64,000 bases of DNA, taken from the NCBI RefSeq assembly GCF_002904295.1, contig NZ_PPHG01000005.1, forward strand, positions 1 through 64,000. Direction: 5' to 3'. Positions 43,349 to 53,803 of this stretch are shown piece after piece (position 1 is the first letter of the stretch; every line of letters begins with the position of its first letter). A program made the position numbers and the translations under genes. This DNA comes from Amycolatopsis sp. CA-128772 (GTDB lineage Bacteria > Actinomycetota > Actinomycetes > Mycobacteriales > Pseudonocardiaceae). The notes below the pieces were generated by a model. It did no database searches and was not told where the DNA came from. It saw nothing but the letters and a program-made list of their open reading frames with translations.

Positions 43349-44488
43349 TCACGCCCGTACCCGGCGGTCCTGCCGCAACGAGTACAGCGCGACCCCCAGC
43401 CCCGCCACGGTCAGCGCCGCGGCAACCAGGTAGATCGGCCGCGGGCTGCCGCCGTCTACGATCCGGCCGCCCAGCCAGCCGGCCGCCGCCGCGGCCAGTT
43501 GGTAGCCCGCCGCGTTGACCGCGATGGCCAGCGTCGGCGCCGCGCCCGCCGCCGTGAGCACCCGTGTCTGCATGCCCGGCACGATCGCGAACGCCAGCGC
43601 GCCCAGCAGGACCGTCGTCACCACCGTCGCGACCGGGTTGCCCGCCCCCAGCCACGCCAGGGCGAGCACGCCGGCCAGCGTCGCGAGCAACCCGGCCAGC
43701 GACGGCAGCAACGCGCGGTCCGCGAGGCGGCCGCCGGCGATGTTGCCGAGGACCGCGCCCGCGCCGTAAGCGAGCAGCAGGACCGGGACCGCGCCGGCCG
43801 GGAAGCCGCCGACCTCGGTGAGGAGCGGGGCGAGGTAGGTGAAGACCGTCAGGACGCCGACGTTGCCGACCGCGGTCAGCGCGATCGCCAGCTGCACCCG
43901 CCGGTCGGTGAAGACCCGCAGTTCCCCGGTCACCGGGCCGGTCGCCGGCGGCCGGTCCGGGACGAACCGCAGCACCAGCAGCAACGCCAGCGCGGCGGCG
44001 GCCGCGACCGACCAGAACGTCGCCCGCCAGCCGAGGTGCTGCCCGACGAACGTGCCCAGCGGCGCGCCGAGGACGATGCCCAGGTTCAGCCCCAGCGCCA
44101 CCTTGGCGACGGCGCTGCCCTGCCGGCCCGGCCGCGCTTCCGCCGCCGCGGTGGCGATCGCGACGGCGAAGAAGGTGGCCACGACCAGGCCGGCGAGCAC
44201 CCGCGAAACCAGCAGGAGCGGATACCCGGGGGCGAGGGCGGACGCGGCGTTCGCCAGCACCGCCGCCGTCACCAGCCCGGTGATCAGCGGTTTCCGCCCG
44301 GCCCGCGCGGTCAGCAGGGTGACGACCGGGCCGCCGGCGATCATGCCGACCGCGTAGGCGGTGGTGAGCAGCCCGGCCGCGGAAAGCGGGATCCCCAGCC
44401 CGCCGGCGACGTCCGGGAGGATGCCCGACACCACGAATTCGCCGGTGGTCAGGCTGAAGACGACGAGCATGAGCGCGAAAACGGCCAC
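43349..44488 (-). CDS. MFS exporter under MarR control
   Basis: The 379-aa protein has 12 membrane segments (VFSLTTGEFVVSGILPDVAG; GRVLAGL-like motif LLLVSRVLAGLVVATFFAVA). The GTG is chosen because GGGGAG lies about 5 nt upstream. It is related to the convergent Cmx-like exporter but diverged. It is divergent from a MarR regulator across a long inverted repeat, so it is probably induced by that regulator's ligand. Confidence 0.87.
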   Translation of the reverse strand: MAVFALMLVVFSLTTGEFVVSGILPDVAGGLGIPLSAAGLLTTAYAVGMIAGGPVVTLLTARAGRKPLITGLVTAAVLANAASALAPGYPLLLVSRVLAGLVVATFFAVAIATAAAEARPGRQGSAVAKVALGLNLGIVLGAPLGTFVGQHLGWRATFWSVAAAAALALLLVLRFVPDRPPATGPVTGELRVFTDRRVQLAIALTAVGNVGVLTVFTYLAPLLTEVGGFPAGAVPVLLLAYGAGAVLGNIAGGRLADRALLPSLAGLLATLAGVLALAWLGAGNPVATVVTTVLLGALAFAIVPGMQTRVLTAAGAAPTLAIAVNAAGYQLAAAAAGWLGGRIVDGGSPRPIYLVAAALTVAGLGVALYSLRQDRRVRA

Positions 44489-44501
44489 ACGAACTCCCCA
44501 G

Positions 44502-44551
44502 ATGGTTCGAGCTGTAATCATTCGAGCTAGAACTATCACAGCTCGAACCAT
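44502..44551. promoter_or_regulatory. Long MarR operator
   Basis: Perfect 14-bp arms ATGGTTCGAGCTGT (44502-44515) and ACAGCTCGAACCAT (44538-44551) flank a 22-bp centre that contains another TTCGAGCT (44521-44528). Three half-sites of the same motif suggest cooperative binding by MarR dimers. They cover the divergent promoters of the exporter and the regulator. Confidence 0.78.
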
Positions 44552-44570
44552 GGGCGCTAGGGTGGGGGAC

Positions 44571-45017
44571 ATGCCTGCCGAGGACCTCGACCGCGACGTG
44601 TGCAAGCTGGTCCACGGCCTCGCGCGCACCCTCGACGGCCACGTCCGCCGCGTCGCGGACGCGATGGGCCTGACCCCGAGCCAGGTGGTGGCGCTGCGCG
44701 AGCTGTCGGAGCCGATCACCGCACGCGAACTGGCGGCGCGGATGGCGTGCGAGGCGTCGAACGCCACGTTCGTGCTCGACCGCCTCGAGGAGCGCGGGCT
44801 GCTCAACCGCCACCCGCACCCGACGGACCGGCGGGCCAAGCAGATCGTCCTCACGGCGGAGGGAACGCGGCGCCGGGCCGAGGCGCTGAAGCGGCTCGGG
44901 GACAGCTCGCCATTGGGATCGCTGCGCGCCGGCCAGCCGGAGGCGTTGCGGGATCTGTTGCGCGCCTTGGCTTCCGCCAGCGAGGCGGGTCAGGAATCCT
45001 TGCGCACGAACGGATGA
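44571..45017 (+). CDS. MarR family transcriptional regulator
   Basis: The 148-aa winged-helix protein has ITARELAARMACEASNATFV (DNA-binding) and the wing HPTDRRAKQIVLTAEG. GGGGGA precedes the ATG; an earlier ATG seven codons upstream lies at the operator edge. It is the likely repressor of the divergent MFS exporter and of itself. Confidence 0.88.
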   Translation: MPAEDLDRDVCKLVHGLARTLDGHVRRVADAMGLTPSQVVALRELSEPITARELAARMACEASNATFVLDRLEERGLLNRHPHPTDRRAKQIVLTAEGTRRRAEALKRLGDSSPLGSLRAGQPEALRDLLRALASASEAGQESLRTNG

Positions 45018-45039
45018 TCGGCGTCCGGCCGGGACTGCC

Positions 45040-45240
45040 TCACGAGGTGGCCCGGCGACGCCGGACGTAGTGGACGATCAGCAACGCGATCGCCCCGATC
45101 GCGATCCCGCCGGCCACCGTCCGGACGGCCAGGCCCAGCCCCGCCAACGGGCCCGCCGCGTTGACCACGCCGCTGACCACCAGGACCAGCCACAGCAGAA
45201 CCGGGCCGGCCGTACGCGTCGAAACCTTGTCGTTGTTCAT
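45040..45240 (-). CDS. Small two-TM membrane protein
   Basis: The 66-aa protein has two predicted membrane helices (about 13-31 and 38-57) and a basic tail YVRRRRATS. AGGAC precedes the ATG. It lies 71 nt downstream of the response-regulator gene on the same strand and may belong to that transcript. No family is recognised. Confidence 0.6.
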   Translation of the reverse strand: MNNDKVSTRTAGPVLLWLVLVVSGVVNAAGPLAGLGLAVRTVAGGIAIGAIALLIVHYVRRRRATS

Positions 45241-45311
45241 GTCCTGAACGCTGAAGACCCACCGGGCGAACCAGAATGCCGTCCGCACCCGGATGCGGGG
45301 TAGTGCCTGCG

Positions 45312-45968
45312 CTACCCCGCATCGCGGCCGAGGTAGGCCAGCACCGCCAGCACCCGGCGGTGCCCCGCTCCTTCGTCCGACGGCAGGCCCAGCTTCGCGA
45401 AGATGTTCCGGATGTGCTTGAGCACCGCGCCGTCGCTGACGACCAGCAGCTCCGCGATCGTGCTGTTGTTGTAGCCCTCCGCCATCAGTCCCAGCACCTC
45501 GCGCTCCCGGGCCGTCAACGCCTCCAGAGGGTCCGCCGTCCGGCGGCGGGCCATCAGCTGGCCGATGACCTCCGGGTCCATCGCCGTGCCGCCCTTGGCG
45601 ACGCGCTGGAGGGCGTCCAGGAACCGCTCGACCTTGCCCACGCGCTCCTTGAGCAGGTACCCGACCCCGCCGACGCCGTCGGCGAGCAGCTCGACCGCGT
45701 AGCTCGTCTCCACGTGCGCCGACAGCACCAGGACCGGCAGCGCCGGGTGGATCTCGCGGGCGCGGACCGCCGCGCGCAGGCCCTCGTCGCGGTGGGTCGG
45801 GGGCATGCGGACGTCCATCACCACCGCGTCCGGGCGGTCGTGCTCGATGAAGGCCAGGAAGTCCTCGGCGTTGTCGACCGCCGTCGCCACCTCGATGCCC
45901 GCCGTTTTCAGCAGCAGGGAGAGGCCTTCGCGCAGCAAAGCGTCGTCCTCGGCGATCACGACCCGCAT
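45312..45968 (-). CDS. NarL/FixJ family response regulator
   Basis: The 218-aa protein has a receiver domain (1 to about 120) with phospho-acceptor Asp52 in VVMDVRM and acidic EDD at 7-9, and a LuxR-type HTH (LTAREREVLGLMAEGYNNST onward). Its start lies 13 nt inside the histidine kinase gene, so the two are coupled. It probably regulates the divergent ABC transporter genes. Confidence 0.92.
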   Translation of the reverse strand: MRVVIAEDDALLREGLSLLLKTAGIEVATAVDNAEDFLAFIEHDRPDAVVMDVRMPPTHRDEGLRAAVRAREIHPALPVLVLSAHVETSYAVELLADGVGGVGYLLKERVGKVERFLDALQRVAKGGTAMDPEVIGQLMARRRTADPLEALTAREREVLGLMAEGYNNSTIAELLVVSDGAVLKHIRNIFAKLGLPSDEGAGHRRVLAVLAYLGRDAG

Positions 45969-47161
45969 GGCAGCTCCACTCGCAGCACGGTCGGCCCACC
46001 GGGTGGGCTGGTCAGGGTGAGGGTTCCGTCGAAGGCTTCCGCGCGGCGGCGGATGCCGGCCAGCCCGCTGCCGCGGGACTCGTCCGCGCCACCGCGGCCG
46101 TCGTCGCGGATTTCCAAGCACAGCAACGATTCCGTGCCGCCGAGCGTGATGTCCACCCGGGACGCGTCCGCGTGCTTGGTCACGTTGGCCAGCACCTCGG
46201 CGACGACGAAGTACGCGGCGGCCTCGACCGCGGCCGGGCGGCCGTGCTCGTATTCGACGTCGACGGCGGCCGGCACCGGGCTGCGCTCGGCGAGCGCGCG
46301 CACCGCCCCGGCCAGGCCGCGTTCGCTCAGCAGCGGCGGGTAGATGCTCCGGACGACCGTGCGCAGCTCGGCCAGCGCGTCGGTCGCCGTGTCCTGGGCC
46401 TTGACCAGCAGGTCGCGTGCGGTGGCCGGGTCACGGTCGTACAGCTGGCCGGCGATGCCCAGCTGCAGCACGACCGCCGCGATCCGGGCCTGGGTGCCGT
46501 CGTGCAGGTCACGCTCGATGCGCCGTAGCTCGGCGCCGTGCGCTTCCAGCGCCGCCGCCCGGGTCGCGGTCAGCTCGGCGACCCGGTCCGCCAGCACGAC
46601 GCCGGGGGCGGGCGCGAGCAGCTTCCGTGCGGTGCGGGCCTGCCACCGGGCCACGCGCGGCGCCTGCAGGGCCGCCGCGACCATGGCGGCGGCCACGAGG
46701 AGGTTCAGCGCGGCCCGCGGCCAGGAGTCCACCACGATCCCGACCGAGCCTTCGATCCCGCCGGGGACCAGCGGCCAGACGAAGGACGTGATGACCTGCT
46801 GGAGGGCGCCCAGCGGGAGGCCGAACGCGAGCACGCCGATGATCGTCCCGGTCGCCGCGTGGACGGCGAGCCAGGCGAGGTCGCGGCGGGTGGCGGGGTC
46901 CTTGATCGGGGAGCCGTCGCGGTAGGGCTCGGGAATCGGCTCGCCGAGCTTCCGCGCGGCCCGGCGGCGGTCGATCCCGACGGGCAGCCGCGAGAGCCGG
47001 ATCATCGGCGCCAGCGATGGGATCCCGATGCCGAACGGGCACAGCAGCAGCACGGCGAACAGCCCGACGAGGGCGAACAGCGACAGCATCGAGGTGCCGG
47101 CGCCGACCACGAGGTAACGAACCGCCGACCAGCACTCGCGCAGGCGGGTCGTCACCCGCAC
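45956..47161 (-). CDS. NarL-type sensor histidine kinase
   Basis: The 401-aa protein has an N-terminal membrane part (about four helices, residues 15-185), then a HisKA_3 dimerisation domain with His220 in RRIERDLHDGTQ, and a HATPase domain (N-box VLANVTKHADAS, GSGLAGIRRR). I use the GTG giving VRVTTRLREC; another GTG two codons on is possible, and a longer frame upstream is unlikely. It faces the FtsX-type ABC genes, typical of envelope-stress or peptide-antibiotic sensing. Confidence 0.9.
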   Translation of the reverse strand: MRVTTRLRECWSAVRYLVVGAGTSMLSLFALVGLFAVLLLCPFGIGIPSLAPMIRLSRLPVGIDRRRAARKLGEPIPEPYRDGSPIKDPATRRDLAWLAVHAATGTIIGVLAFGLPLGALQQVITSFVWPLVPGGIEGSVGIVVDSWPRAALNLLVAAAMVAAALQAPRVARWQARTARKLLAPAPGVVLADRVAELTATRAAALEAHGAELRRIERDLHDGTQARIAAVVLQLGIAGQLYDRDPATARDLLVKAQDTATDALAELRTVVRSIYPPLLSERGLAGAVRALAERSPVPAAVDVEYEHGRPAAVEAAAYFVVAEVLANVTKHADASRVDITLGGTESLLCLEIRDDGRGGADESRGSGLAGIRRRAEAFDGTLTLTSPPGGPTVLRVELPCGS

Positions 47162-47290
47162 AGTGTCCCACCCCACCACCGTGGTGGTGCTGGCGCTACC
47201 CCCGATCCACCTCTCCACGGGATCGAACCCGGGGCCGCGCCGACCTAGTTTTCCTCAAGACGCAAGAAACAGTCTTAAGGGGACAGACAG

Positions 47291-48027
<737 letters not shown>

Positions 48028-48031
<4 letters not shown>

Positions 48032-50565
48032 GCGTGCTGACCCTCGCCTGGCAGACGATCCGGAGCCGGCTCGGCGGGTTCGCCGGCGCATTCCTCGCGG
48101 TTCTGTGCGGCACCGCACTGGTGGCGGCCTGCGGCATCCTCATGGAGTCCGGCCTGCGCGCCGGCGTCCCCACCCAGCGGTACGCCGCCGCGGCCGTCGT
48201 CGTCGGCGGCGCCCAGTCGGTGGACCCGCCCGGCGCCGACATCCTGTCGTCCGAGCAGGTCGGCGAGCAGCCGTCGGTCCCGGCGGCGCTGGCCGGCCGG
48301 ATCGCCGCGGTGCCCGGTGTCAAGACCGCCGTCGCGGAGCAGAGCTTCCCGGCGCAGGTCGTCACCCGCGACGGGCAGGTGCTCAACGGCCGGGAGTCCC
48401 TCGGCCACAACTGGGACGCGGCCGTGCTGGCGCCGTTCACCCTGCGCGGCGGCAACGCGCCCGCGGCCGCCGACGAGGTCGTGCTGGACGCCGACCTGGC
48501 GCGCCGGGCCGACGTCGGCATCGGCGGCCAGGTGCGGATCATGACCCGGTCGGTGCCGGTGACGTTCAAGGTGACCGGCGTCGTCGACGGCACCTCCCGC
48601 CAAGCGGCGGTGTTCTTCACCCAGGACCGGGCCGCGGAGCTGGCCGGCCGGCCCGGCCAGGTGCACGCGATCGGCGTCCTCGCCGACCCCGGGGTGGCGC
48701 CGGAGGCCCTCGCCGACCGGGTGCGGGCCGTCGCGGGCGGCGCCGAGGTGACCACCGGCGTCGAGCGCAGCAGCATCGAGTTCCTCGACGTCAGCCGGAC
48801 GCGGACGCTGCTGCTGGCCATCGCCGGGTCGTTCGGCGGCTTCGCGCTGCTGGTCGCGGTGTTCGTGGTGGCCAGCACGCTGGCCCTGACCATCAACCAG
48901 CGCCGCCGGGAGTTCGCCCTGCTGCGGGCGGTCGCGGCCACGCCGAAGCAGATCCGCAAGCTCATTGGCACCGAGACGACGCTGGTCGCGCTCGCCGCCG
49001 GGGTGCTGGGCAGCGTGCTGGGCCTGGCGGTCGCGTCCGGCCTGCGGGACGCCTTCGCCGCGATCGGCGTGATCCCGGCCGACTTCGGGCTGGCGATCAG
49101 CCCGCTCCCGCTGGTGGCCGCGGTGCTGCTCGGCCTGGGCGCGGCCCGGCTGGCCGCCTGGGCGGCGTCGCGCCGGCCGTCGTCGATCCGGCCGGTCGAG
49201 GCGCTCGGCGAGGCCGCGGTGGAACGGCGCGAACTCGGCCGCGGGCGGCTGATCACCGGCTGGAGCCTGGTGGCGGCCGGTTTCGGCGGCGCGCTCGTCC
49301 CGCTGTTCCTGCGCGGGGACATCGCCGCGGCGATCTCGACGATGTCCACCCTCGTGGTCGTCATCGGGCTGGCCGTGGTCGGCCCGCAGGTGACCGGGCT
49401 GGTGGTGCGGTTCCTGGTGCCCCTGCTGGCGCGGGTCTGGCGGATCAGCGGGTACCTCGCGGGGGCGAACGCCCACGCCAACGCCCGGCGCGTCGCGGCC
49501 GCGGTGACCCCGGTGATGCTGGCGGTGGCGTTCGCCCTCGCCACGTTCTACGGGCCGACGGCGAGCACCGCGGCGGCCCAGCAGGAGACGGCCCGGTCGA
49601 CGACCGCCGACTACGTGCTGACCGCGCCGGGCGGGATCTCCCCGGAGGTGGCCACGGCGGCCGGCCTGGTGCCGGGGGTCGCGGCGGCGACACCGGTGGT
49701 CCGCACGTCCGTCATCACGGCCACGCCGGGGGGCGACAGCGTCGAGGTCCAGCGGACGCCCGCGCAGGGCCTGGCCGGCGATCGGGCCGGGGCCGCTCTC
49801 GAGCTGGGTGTCGACGCCGGGCGGCTCACCGACCTGACCGGGGACACGGTGGCGCTGAGCCGCGCGGAAGCGGACTGGCTGGACAAGAAGCTCGGCGACG
49901 AGGTCGAGTTCTACTTCGGTGACGGCGTTCCGGCGAAGCTGCGGCTGGTCGCGACGTACACGCACGACCTGGCGTTCGGCGACTTCGTGCTGCCGGTCGC
50001 GCTGGCTCGCGAGCACATCGGTGGCCGGTTGGACGACTCCGTGCTGATCCGGCGCCAGCCCGGCGCGGATTCCGGTGCGGTGGCTTCGGGGTTGAGCGCG
50101 CTGCCGTATCCCGGCCTGGTGGTGGCTCCGGCGTCCGTTCTCACCGCTCCGGAAGGCGGCGAGCGGCAGGCGCAGTTCTACCTCAACCTGGTGGCGGCCG
50201 GCGTCATCGTCGGGTACCTGGCGATTTCGGTGGCCAACACGCTGGTCCTGACGACCGCGCAGCGCGGACGGGAGTTCGCGTTGCTGCGCCTGGTCGGGAC
50301 GACGCGGCGGCAGGTGACCCGGATGATGCGGCTGGAGGCACTCGTGACGGTCGGGATCGCCGTCGTCATGGGAACGCTGGTGGCGCTGGTTCCGTTGGCG
50401 CTGCTCAACTTCGGGCTGCGGGGGAGCCCGGTGCCGGCCGGGTCGCTGTCCGTCTACTGGGGAATCGCCGGTGGTGCTGTCGTGCTCGGGATGGTGGCGA
50501 TCGGGGTGGCTACTTCGGTGGCGCTGCGGGCCCGGCCGATCGATGCGATCGGGGTTCGGGAGTAA
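48028..50565 (+). CDS. FtsX-like ABC transporter permease (large, duplicated type)
   Basis: The 845-aa protein has two FtsX domains, each with a helix bundle (ASTLALTINQRRREFALLRA near 290-310; ANTLVLTTAQRGREFALLRL near 735-755). Extracytoplasmic loops lie between the first helix and the bundles. With the ATPase it forms a mechanotransmission-type transporter. The divergent two-component system points to sensing or removal of envelope-active compounds; this is inference. Confidence 0.92.
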
Positions 50566-50569
50566 CGGG

Positions 50570-50603
50570 GTGCGGGGTGGGTCCGGCCGGGCCCACCCCG
50601 CAC
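50570..50603. terminator. Bidirectional terminator
   Basis: A perfect 12-bp stem, GTGCGGGGTGGG / CCCACCCCGCAC, with a 10-nt loop lies between the convergent FtsX-type and small secreted-protein genes. Confidence 0.75.
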
Positions 50604-50608
50604 GCGCG

Positions 50609-50929
50609 TCAGCAGGCCGTGTGGGTGTCCACGCCCTCGAAGGAAGTGACCAGGTACTGGGTGGTCCGGCCGATCAGCACCGCCGTGCCCGCGGCCACGC
50701 ACTTCTCGCCGGCCTTGGTGCGGATGCCGCCGCCGTAGGTCAGGCTGTACACGTCGATCTTCGTGGCGGCGGAACCGCAGTTGCCCCAGTGGTAGTCGCG
50801 CGCGTTCGGCCCGGCCGAGCCCGGCGTCCAGGAATTGCCGCAGGTGACCGACGCGGACGCCGGGCCCGCCGTCAGCGGCAGGGCCGCCAGGGTCAAGCCC
50901 AGTGCGGTTGCCGCGGCAATGCGTTTCAT
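50609..50929 (-). CDS. Small secreted cysteine-containing protein
   Basis: The 106-aa precursor has a signal peptide (about 1-27, PASAS-V) and a mature part of about 79 aa with four cysteines (VTCGNSW, GNCGSA, EKCVAA, and the C-terminal THTAC), suited to two disulfides. It could be an extracellular inhibitor or signal peptide, but no family is recognised. Confidence 0.75.
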   Translation of the reverse strand: MKRIAAATALGLTLAALPLTAGPASASVTCGNSWTPGSAGPNARDYHWGNCGSAATKIDVYSLTYGGGIRTKAGEKCVAAGTAVLIGRTTQYLVTSFEGVDTHTAC

Positions 50930-51043
50930 GAGAACCCCCGTTGTCGTGTGGGAAACAATGCGGTGCCCACGGTAATCGGTTCCCGGTGCGGCAAATCCCC
51001 CTCAATTCCCAGGGGTTGACGGCCGGGCGGGGGCGCGGGAGCA

Positions 51044-51062
51044 TCGAAACTTTCCGAAAGTT
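51044..51062 (+). promoter_or_regulatory. CGAAA-type motif upstream of the xylanase gene
   Basis: TCGAAACTTTCCGAAAGTT joins two inverted CGAAA motifs. Palindromes with CGAAA/TTTCG precede xylanase genes in Streptomyces and take part in their regulation. The element lies about 75 nt before the start codon. A TTGACG at 51016-51021 is a possible -35 box with no clear -10. Confidence 0.5.
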
Positions 51063-51136
51063 ATTGCCCCACCAGCGGGACAACTCGCATGCTTTGGCCA
51101 TCCTGGCTCGCCTGCCAGCCTCGACGAGGAGGAAGC

Positions 51137-51802
51137 ATGCTCACCAAGAAACGCGGCCGCAGCAGGATGTTCGCCGGCGGTGCCGTCCTTGCGCTGATCG
51201 CCGCATTCCTGCCCGGGACCGCCTGGGCCGACACGGTCATCACCTCCAACCGGACGGGTACCGACAACGGGTACTACTACTCGTTCTGGACCGCCGGTGG
51301 CGGCTCGGTCTCCATGACGCTCTCCTCCGGCGGCAACTACCGGACCAACTGGAGCAACGTCAACAACTTCGTCGCCGGCAAGGGCTGGAGCAACGGCAGC
51401 CGCCGGACCGTGAACTACTCCGGCAGCTTCAACCCCTCCGGCAACAGCTACCTGGCCCTCTACGGCTGGACGTCCAACCCGCTCGTCGAGTACTACATCG
51501 TCGACAACTGGGGCAGCTGGCGGCCGACCGGGACGTACAAGGGCACCGTGACCAGCGACGGCGGCACCTACGACATCTACCAGACGACCCGCTACAACGC
51601 GCCGTCCGTCGAAGGCAACAAGACGTTCAACCAGTACTGGAGCGTCCGGCAGCAGCGGCGGACCGGGGGCAGCATCACCACCGGCAACCACTTCGACGCG
51701 TGGGGCCGCGCCGGCATGCGGCTCGGCAGCTTCAACTACTACATGATCCTCGCGACCGAGGGCTACCAGAGCAGCGGCAACTCGAACATCACGGTGGGCT
51801 GA
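51137..51802 (+). CDS. Secreted GH11 endo-1,4-beta-xylanase
   Basis: The 221-aa product has a signal peptide (about 1-31, TAWA-D) and a complete GH11 jelly-roll. Catalytic Glu118 lies in [10 protein letters not shown] and Glu208 in [16 protein letters not shown] precedes the ATG. No carbohydrate-binding module follows. It cuts xylan in plant biomass. The next gene, 2 nt on, encodes a CE4 deacetylase; in Streptomyces XlnB-type enzymes these activities can be one polypeptide. Confidence 0.95.
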   Translation: MLTKKRGRSRMFAGGAVLALIAAFLPGTAWADTVITSNRTGTDNGYYYSFWTAGGGSVSMTLSSGGNYRTNWSNVNNFVAGKGWSNGSRRTVNYSGSFNPSGNSYLALYGWTSNPLVEYYIVDNWGSWRPTGTYKGTVTSDGGTYDIYQTTRYNAPSVEGNKTFNQYWSVRQQRRTGGSITTGNHFDAWGRAGMRLGSFNYYMILATEGYQSSGNSNITVG

Positions 51803-51804
51803 CC

Positions 51805-52470
51805 ATGCGCCGGTTGAGCACCTTCCTGGCCACGGCGGCCATCGCCGTGGCGAGCACGGTCGCCGTCGGCGCGCCGGCGCAGGCCGCCGCGTGCGGTGGG
51901 TACGTCGGCCTGACCTTCGACGACGGGCCGTCGAACGCCCACACCCCGGCCATCCTGAACGCGCTGCAGCAGAACGGGTTGCGGGCCACGATGTTCAACG
52001 AGGGCCAGTACGCGGCCGCGTACCCGGCGCAGGTCCGCGCGGAGGTGAACGCGGGGATGTGGGTGGGCAACCACAGCTACACGCACCCGCACCTCACCCA
52101 GCAGGGCCAGGCCCAGGTGGACTCCGAGATTTCCCGGACCCAGCAGGCGATCGCGGCCGCGGGTGGCGGCACGCCCCGGCTGTTCCGGCCGCCCTACGGG
52201 GAAACCAACGCGACGGTCCAGTCGGTCGAGGCCAGGTACGGCCTGCGGCAGATCATCTGGGACGTCGATTCGGGCGACTGGAACAACGCGAGCGTCAGCG
52301 CGATCGTCGCGGCCAACGCCCGGCTGCAGAACGGCCAGATCATCCTGATGCACGAATGGCCGGCCAACACGCTGTCGGCCATTCCGCAGATCGCCCAGAA
52401 CCTGCGCAACCGCGGGTTGTGCGCGGGCATGATCTCCCCGCAGACCGGCCGGGCGGTGGCGCCGGGCTGA
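51805..52470 (+). CDS. Secreted CE4 polysaccharide deacetylase (acetylxylan esterase-like)
   Basis: The 221-aa product has a signal peptide (about 1-28) and a NodB domain: catalytic Asp39 and metal Asp40 in TFDDGPS, metal His90 and His94 in HSYTHPHL, and RPPYGE. It follows the xylanase gene without a promoter, so it should remove acetyl groups from xylan for the xylanase. Chitin or peptidoglycan deacetylation is less likely given the context. Confidence 0.93.
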   Translation: MRRLSTFLATAAIAVASTVAVGAPAQAAACGGYVGLTFDDGPSNAHTPAILNALQQNGLRATMFNEGQYAAAYPAQVRAEVNAGMWVGNHSYTHPHLTQQGQAQVDSEISRTQQAIAAAGGGTPRLFRPPYGETNATVQSVEARYGLRQIIWDVDSGDWNNASVSAIVAANARLQNGQIILMHEWPANTLSAIPQIAQNLRNRGLCAGMISPQTGRAVAPG

Positions 52471-52475
52471 GGGCC

Positions 52476-52508
52476 GGTGGCGCGGCGGTTGCACCCCGCC
52501 GCGCCACC
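52476..52508. terminator. Terminator of the xylan operon
   Basis: A 13-bp perfect stem, GGTGGCGCGGCGG / CCGCCGCGCCACC, with a 7-nt loop lies between the convergent deacetylase and membrane-protein genes. Confidence 0.75.
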
Positions 52509-52510
52509 TC

Positions 52511-53185
52511 CTACTCGACGTACCACTCCACGCGCGCCGAGCCCGGCGCGAGCGACCGGATCTTCGCGCACGTCGTGTGGTTCACCACGAGCCCGGTGGT
52601 CCGGCAGAAGCGCGACACCCCGTCGAGAGCCGGCGCCGGGGAGAAGTTGCGGGCCGTCAGGTGCGCTCGCCACACCTCGGCGGCCCGGTCGCCGGTCGAT
52701 TCCGCGACGCGCCAGCAGCCGCCGGACCCGCAGGCGATGTCCCCGGTGATCCGCAGCTGCGCCGGGCCGGGCAGGACGCCTTCGTCGCCGGGTGCCTCCT
52801 GCCACCCGGCGACCAGCACACCGGCGGTGACGACGAACCCGCCGAACACCAGCAGCAGCCACGAACCGGGCCGGCGGCTGCCGATCGCGCAGACCACCGC
52901 CGCCAGCGTGGTGTGCAGCCAGCAGACCTCGATCGCCGCCGGCACCCACGGCCCGGCCAGCCCCAGCTCCCGCGGCAGCACGAACCACGTGAGCAGCGCG
53001 AGCAGGACCAGCCCGGTCCCCACGCCGGCGCGGCCGGACCGCGCCGATCCGCACCACACGAGGAGCGGGACCAGCGCGAACAGCCCGGCGAACGGATCGT
53101 CCCGCGAGAAGGCGACGACGAGCACCGCCGCCACCGGGAGAGCCGCGCGCCACCAATGGGTCTTCACCTGTTCAGCGGTCAGCAC
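52511..53185 (-). CDS. Multi-spanning membrane protein with soluble C-terminus
   Basis: The 224-aa protein has four or five membrane helices (about 13-120) and a C-terminal domain of about 85 aa with paired cysteines (DIACGSGGCW, SRFCRTTG, HTTCAKIR). It starts with GTG. The cysteine pairs suggest an oxidised extracytoplasmic domain. No family is recognised. Confidence 0.7.
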   Translation of the reverse strand: MLTAEQVKTHWWRAALPVAAVLVVAFSRDDPFAGLFALVPLLVWCGSARSGRAGVGTGLVLLALLTWFVLPRELGLAGPWVPAAIEVCWLHTTLAAVVCAIGSRRPGSWLLLVFGGFVVTAGVLVAGWQEAPGDEGVLPGPAQLRITGDIACGSGGCWRVAESTGDRAAEVWRAHLTARNFSPAPALDGVSRFCRTTGLVVNHTTCAKIRSLAPGSARVEWYVE

Positions 53186-53254
53186 CCCGCCATTGTTCCC
53201 GGCGCGCTCGCCGGCCGGCCGGTTTTCCCGTGGAGGTTTCGTGGAGGTTCCGGA

Positions 53255-53467
53255 TCACTCCGCGACCCGCGTGCGGCCGCACCAGGCGAACACCGGCAGC
53301 TGGTCGCCGCCGCTGGTGGTGGTGAACTCGCCGTCGTGGGAGAAGTGCTCGTAGCCGGCGCCGTAACTGACCTTCGCGACCTCGCCGATGCTGCCGACCG
53401 TCCATTCGCGGTGCCGCTCGGCCAGCTCGGCCGGACCACCGGAAAGCGTCACCCTGATCTTCGCCAT
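53255..53467 (-). CDS. DUF5988 family protein
   Basis: The 70-aa protein matches the actinobacterial DUF5988 pattern: IRVTLSGGPAELAERHRE, KVSYGAGYEHFSHDGEF and the end PVFAWCGRTRVAE. Members are small and soluble, often near secondary-metabolism or stress genes, with unknown role. The gene is monocistronic. Confidence 0.75.
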   Translation of the reverse strand: MAKIRVTLSGGPAELAERHREWTVGSIGEVAKVSYGAGYEHFSHDGEFTTTSGGDQLPVFAWCGRTRVAE

Positions 53468-53803
53468 GATTCGTTCTCCGTGGGTTCGTTCACGCGGGAA
53501 GAAGAACCGGAAATGTGGCCTTCGTCTCTCGACGATGCCTGAGCGCGGAATGCCGTGTCAAGATGACCGGCTCCTATGTCGAAATGGTGGTAAATAGGGG
53601 TTGACGCAATTCCGGTAAGGGTTTTCCGGGTGATGGGACAGGGGTTGTCCCGCCCGCTAAGGCAAGCGGCCGGTTAACTCGGACATTTCACCGGCGCGGC
53701 GATGGCCGGTCGGCTGCCGTTCCCGGAGCGTTCACTTCACGCGCCCGCCCCCTTCATTTGCGGTGCCTAAGTTTCTCCGCGCAAGGCGGAACGGAAGGCA
53801 CCC
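53468..53803. other. Divergent intergenic region
   Basis: The 336-bp region contains the promoters of the DUF5988 gene and of the ABC transporter genes. It is less GC-rich than the coding regions near 53580-53660. I see no gene, repeat or clear operator. Confidence 0.5.
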
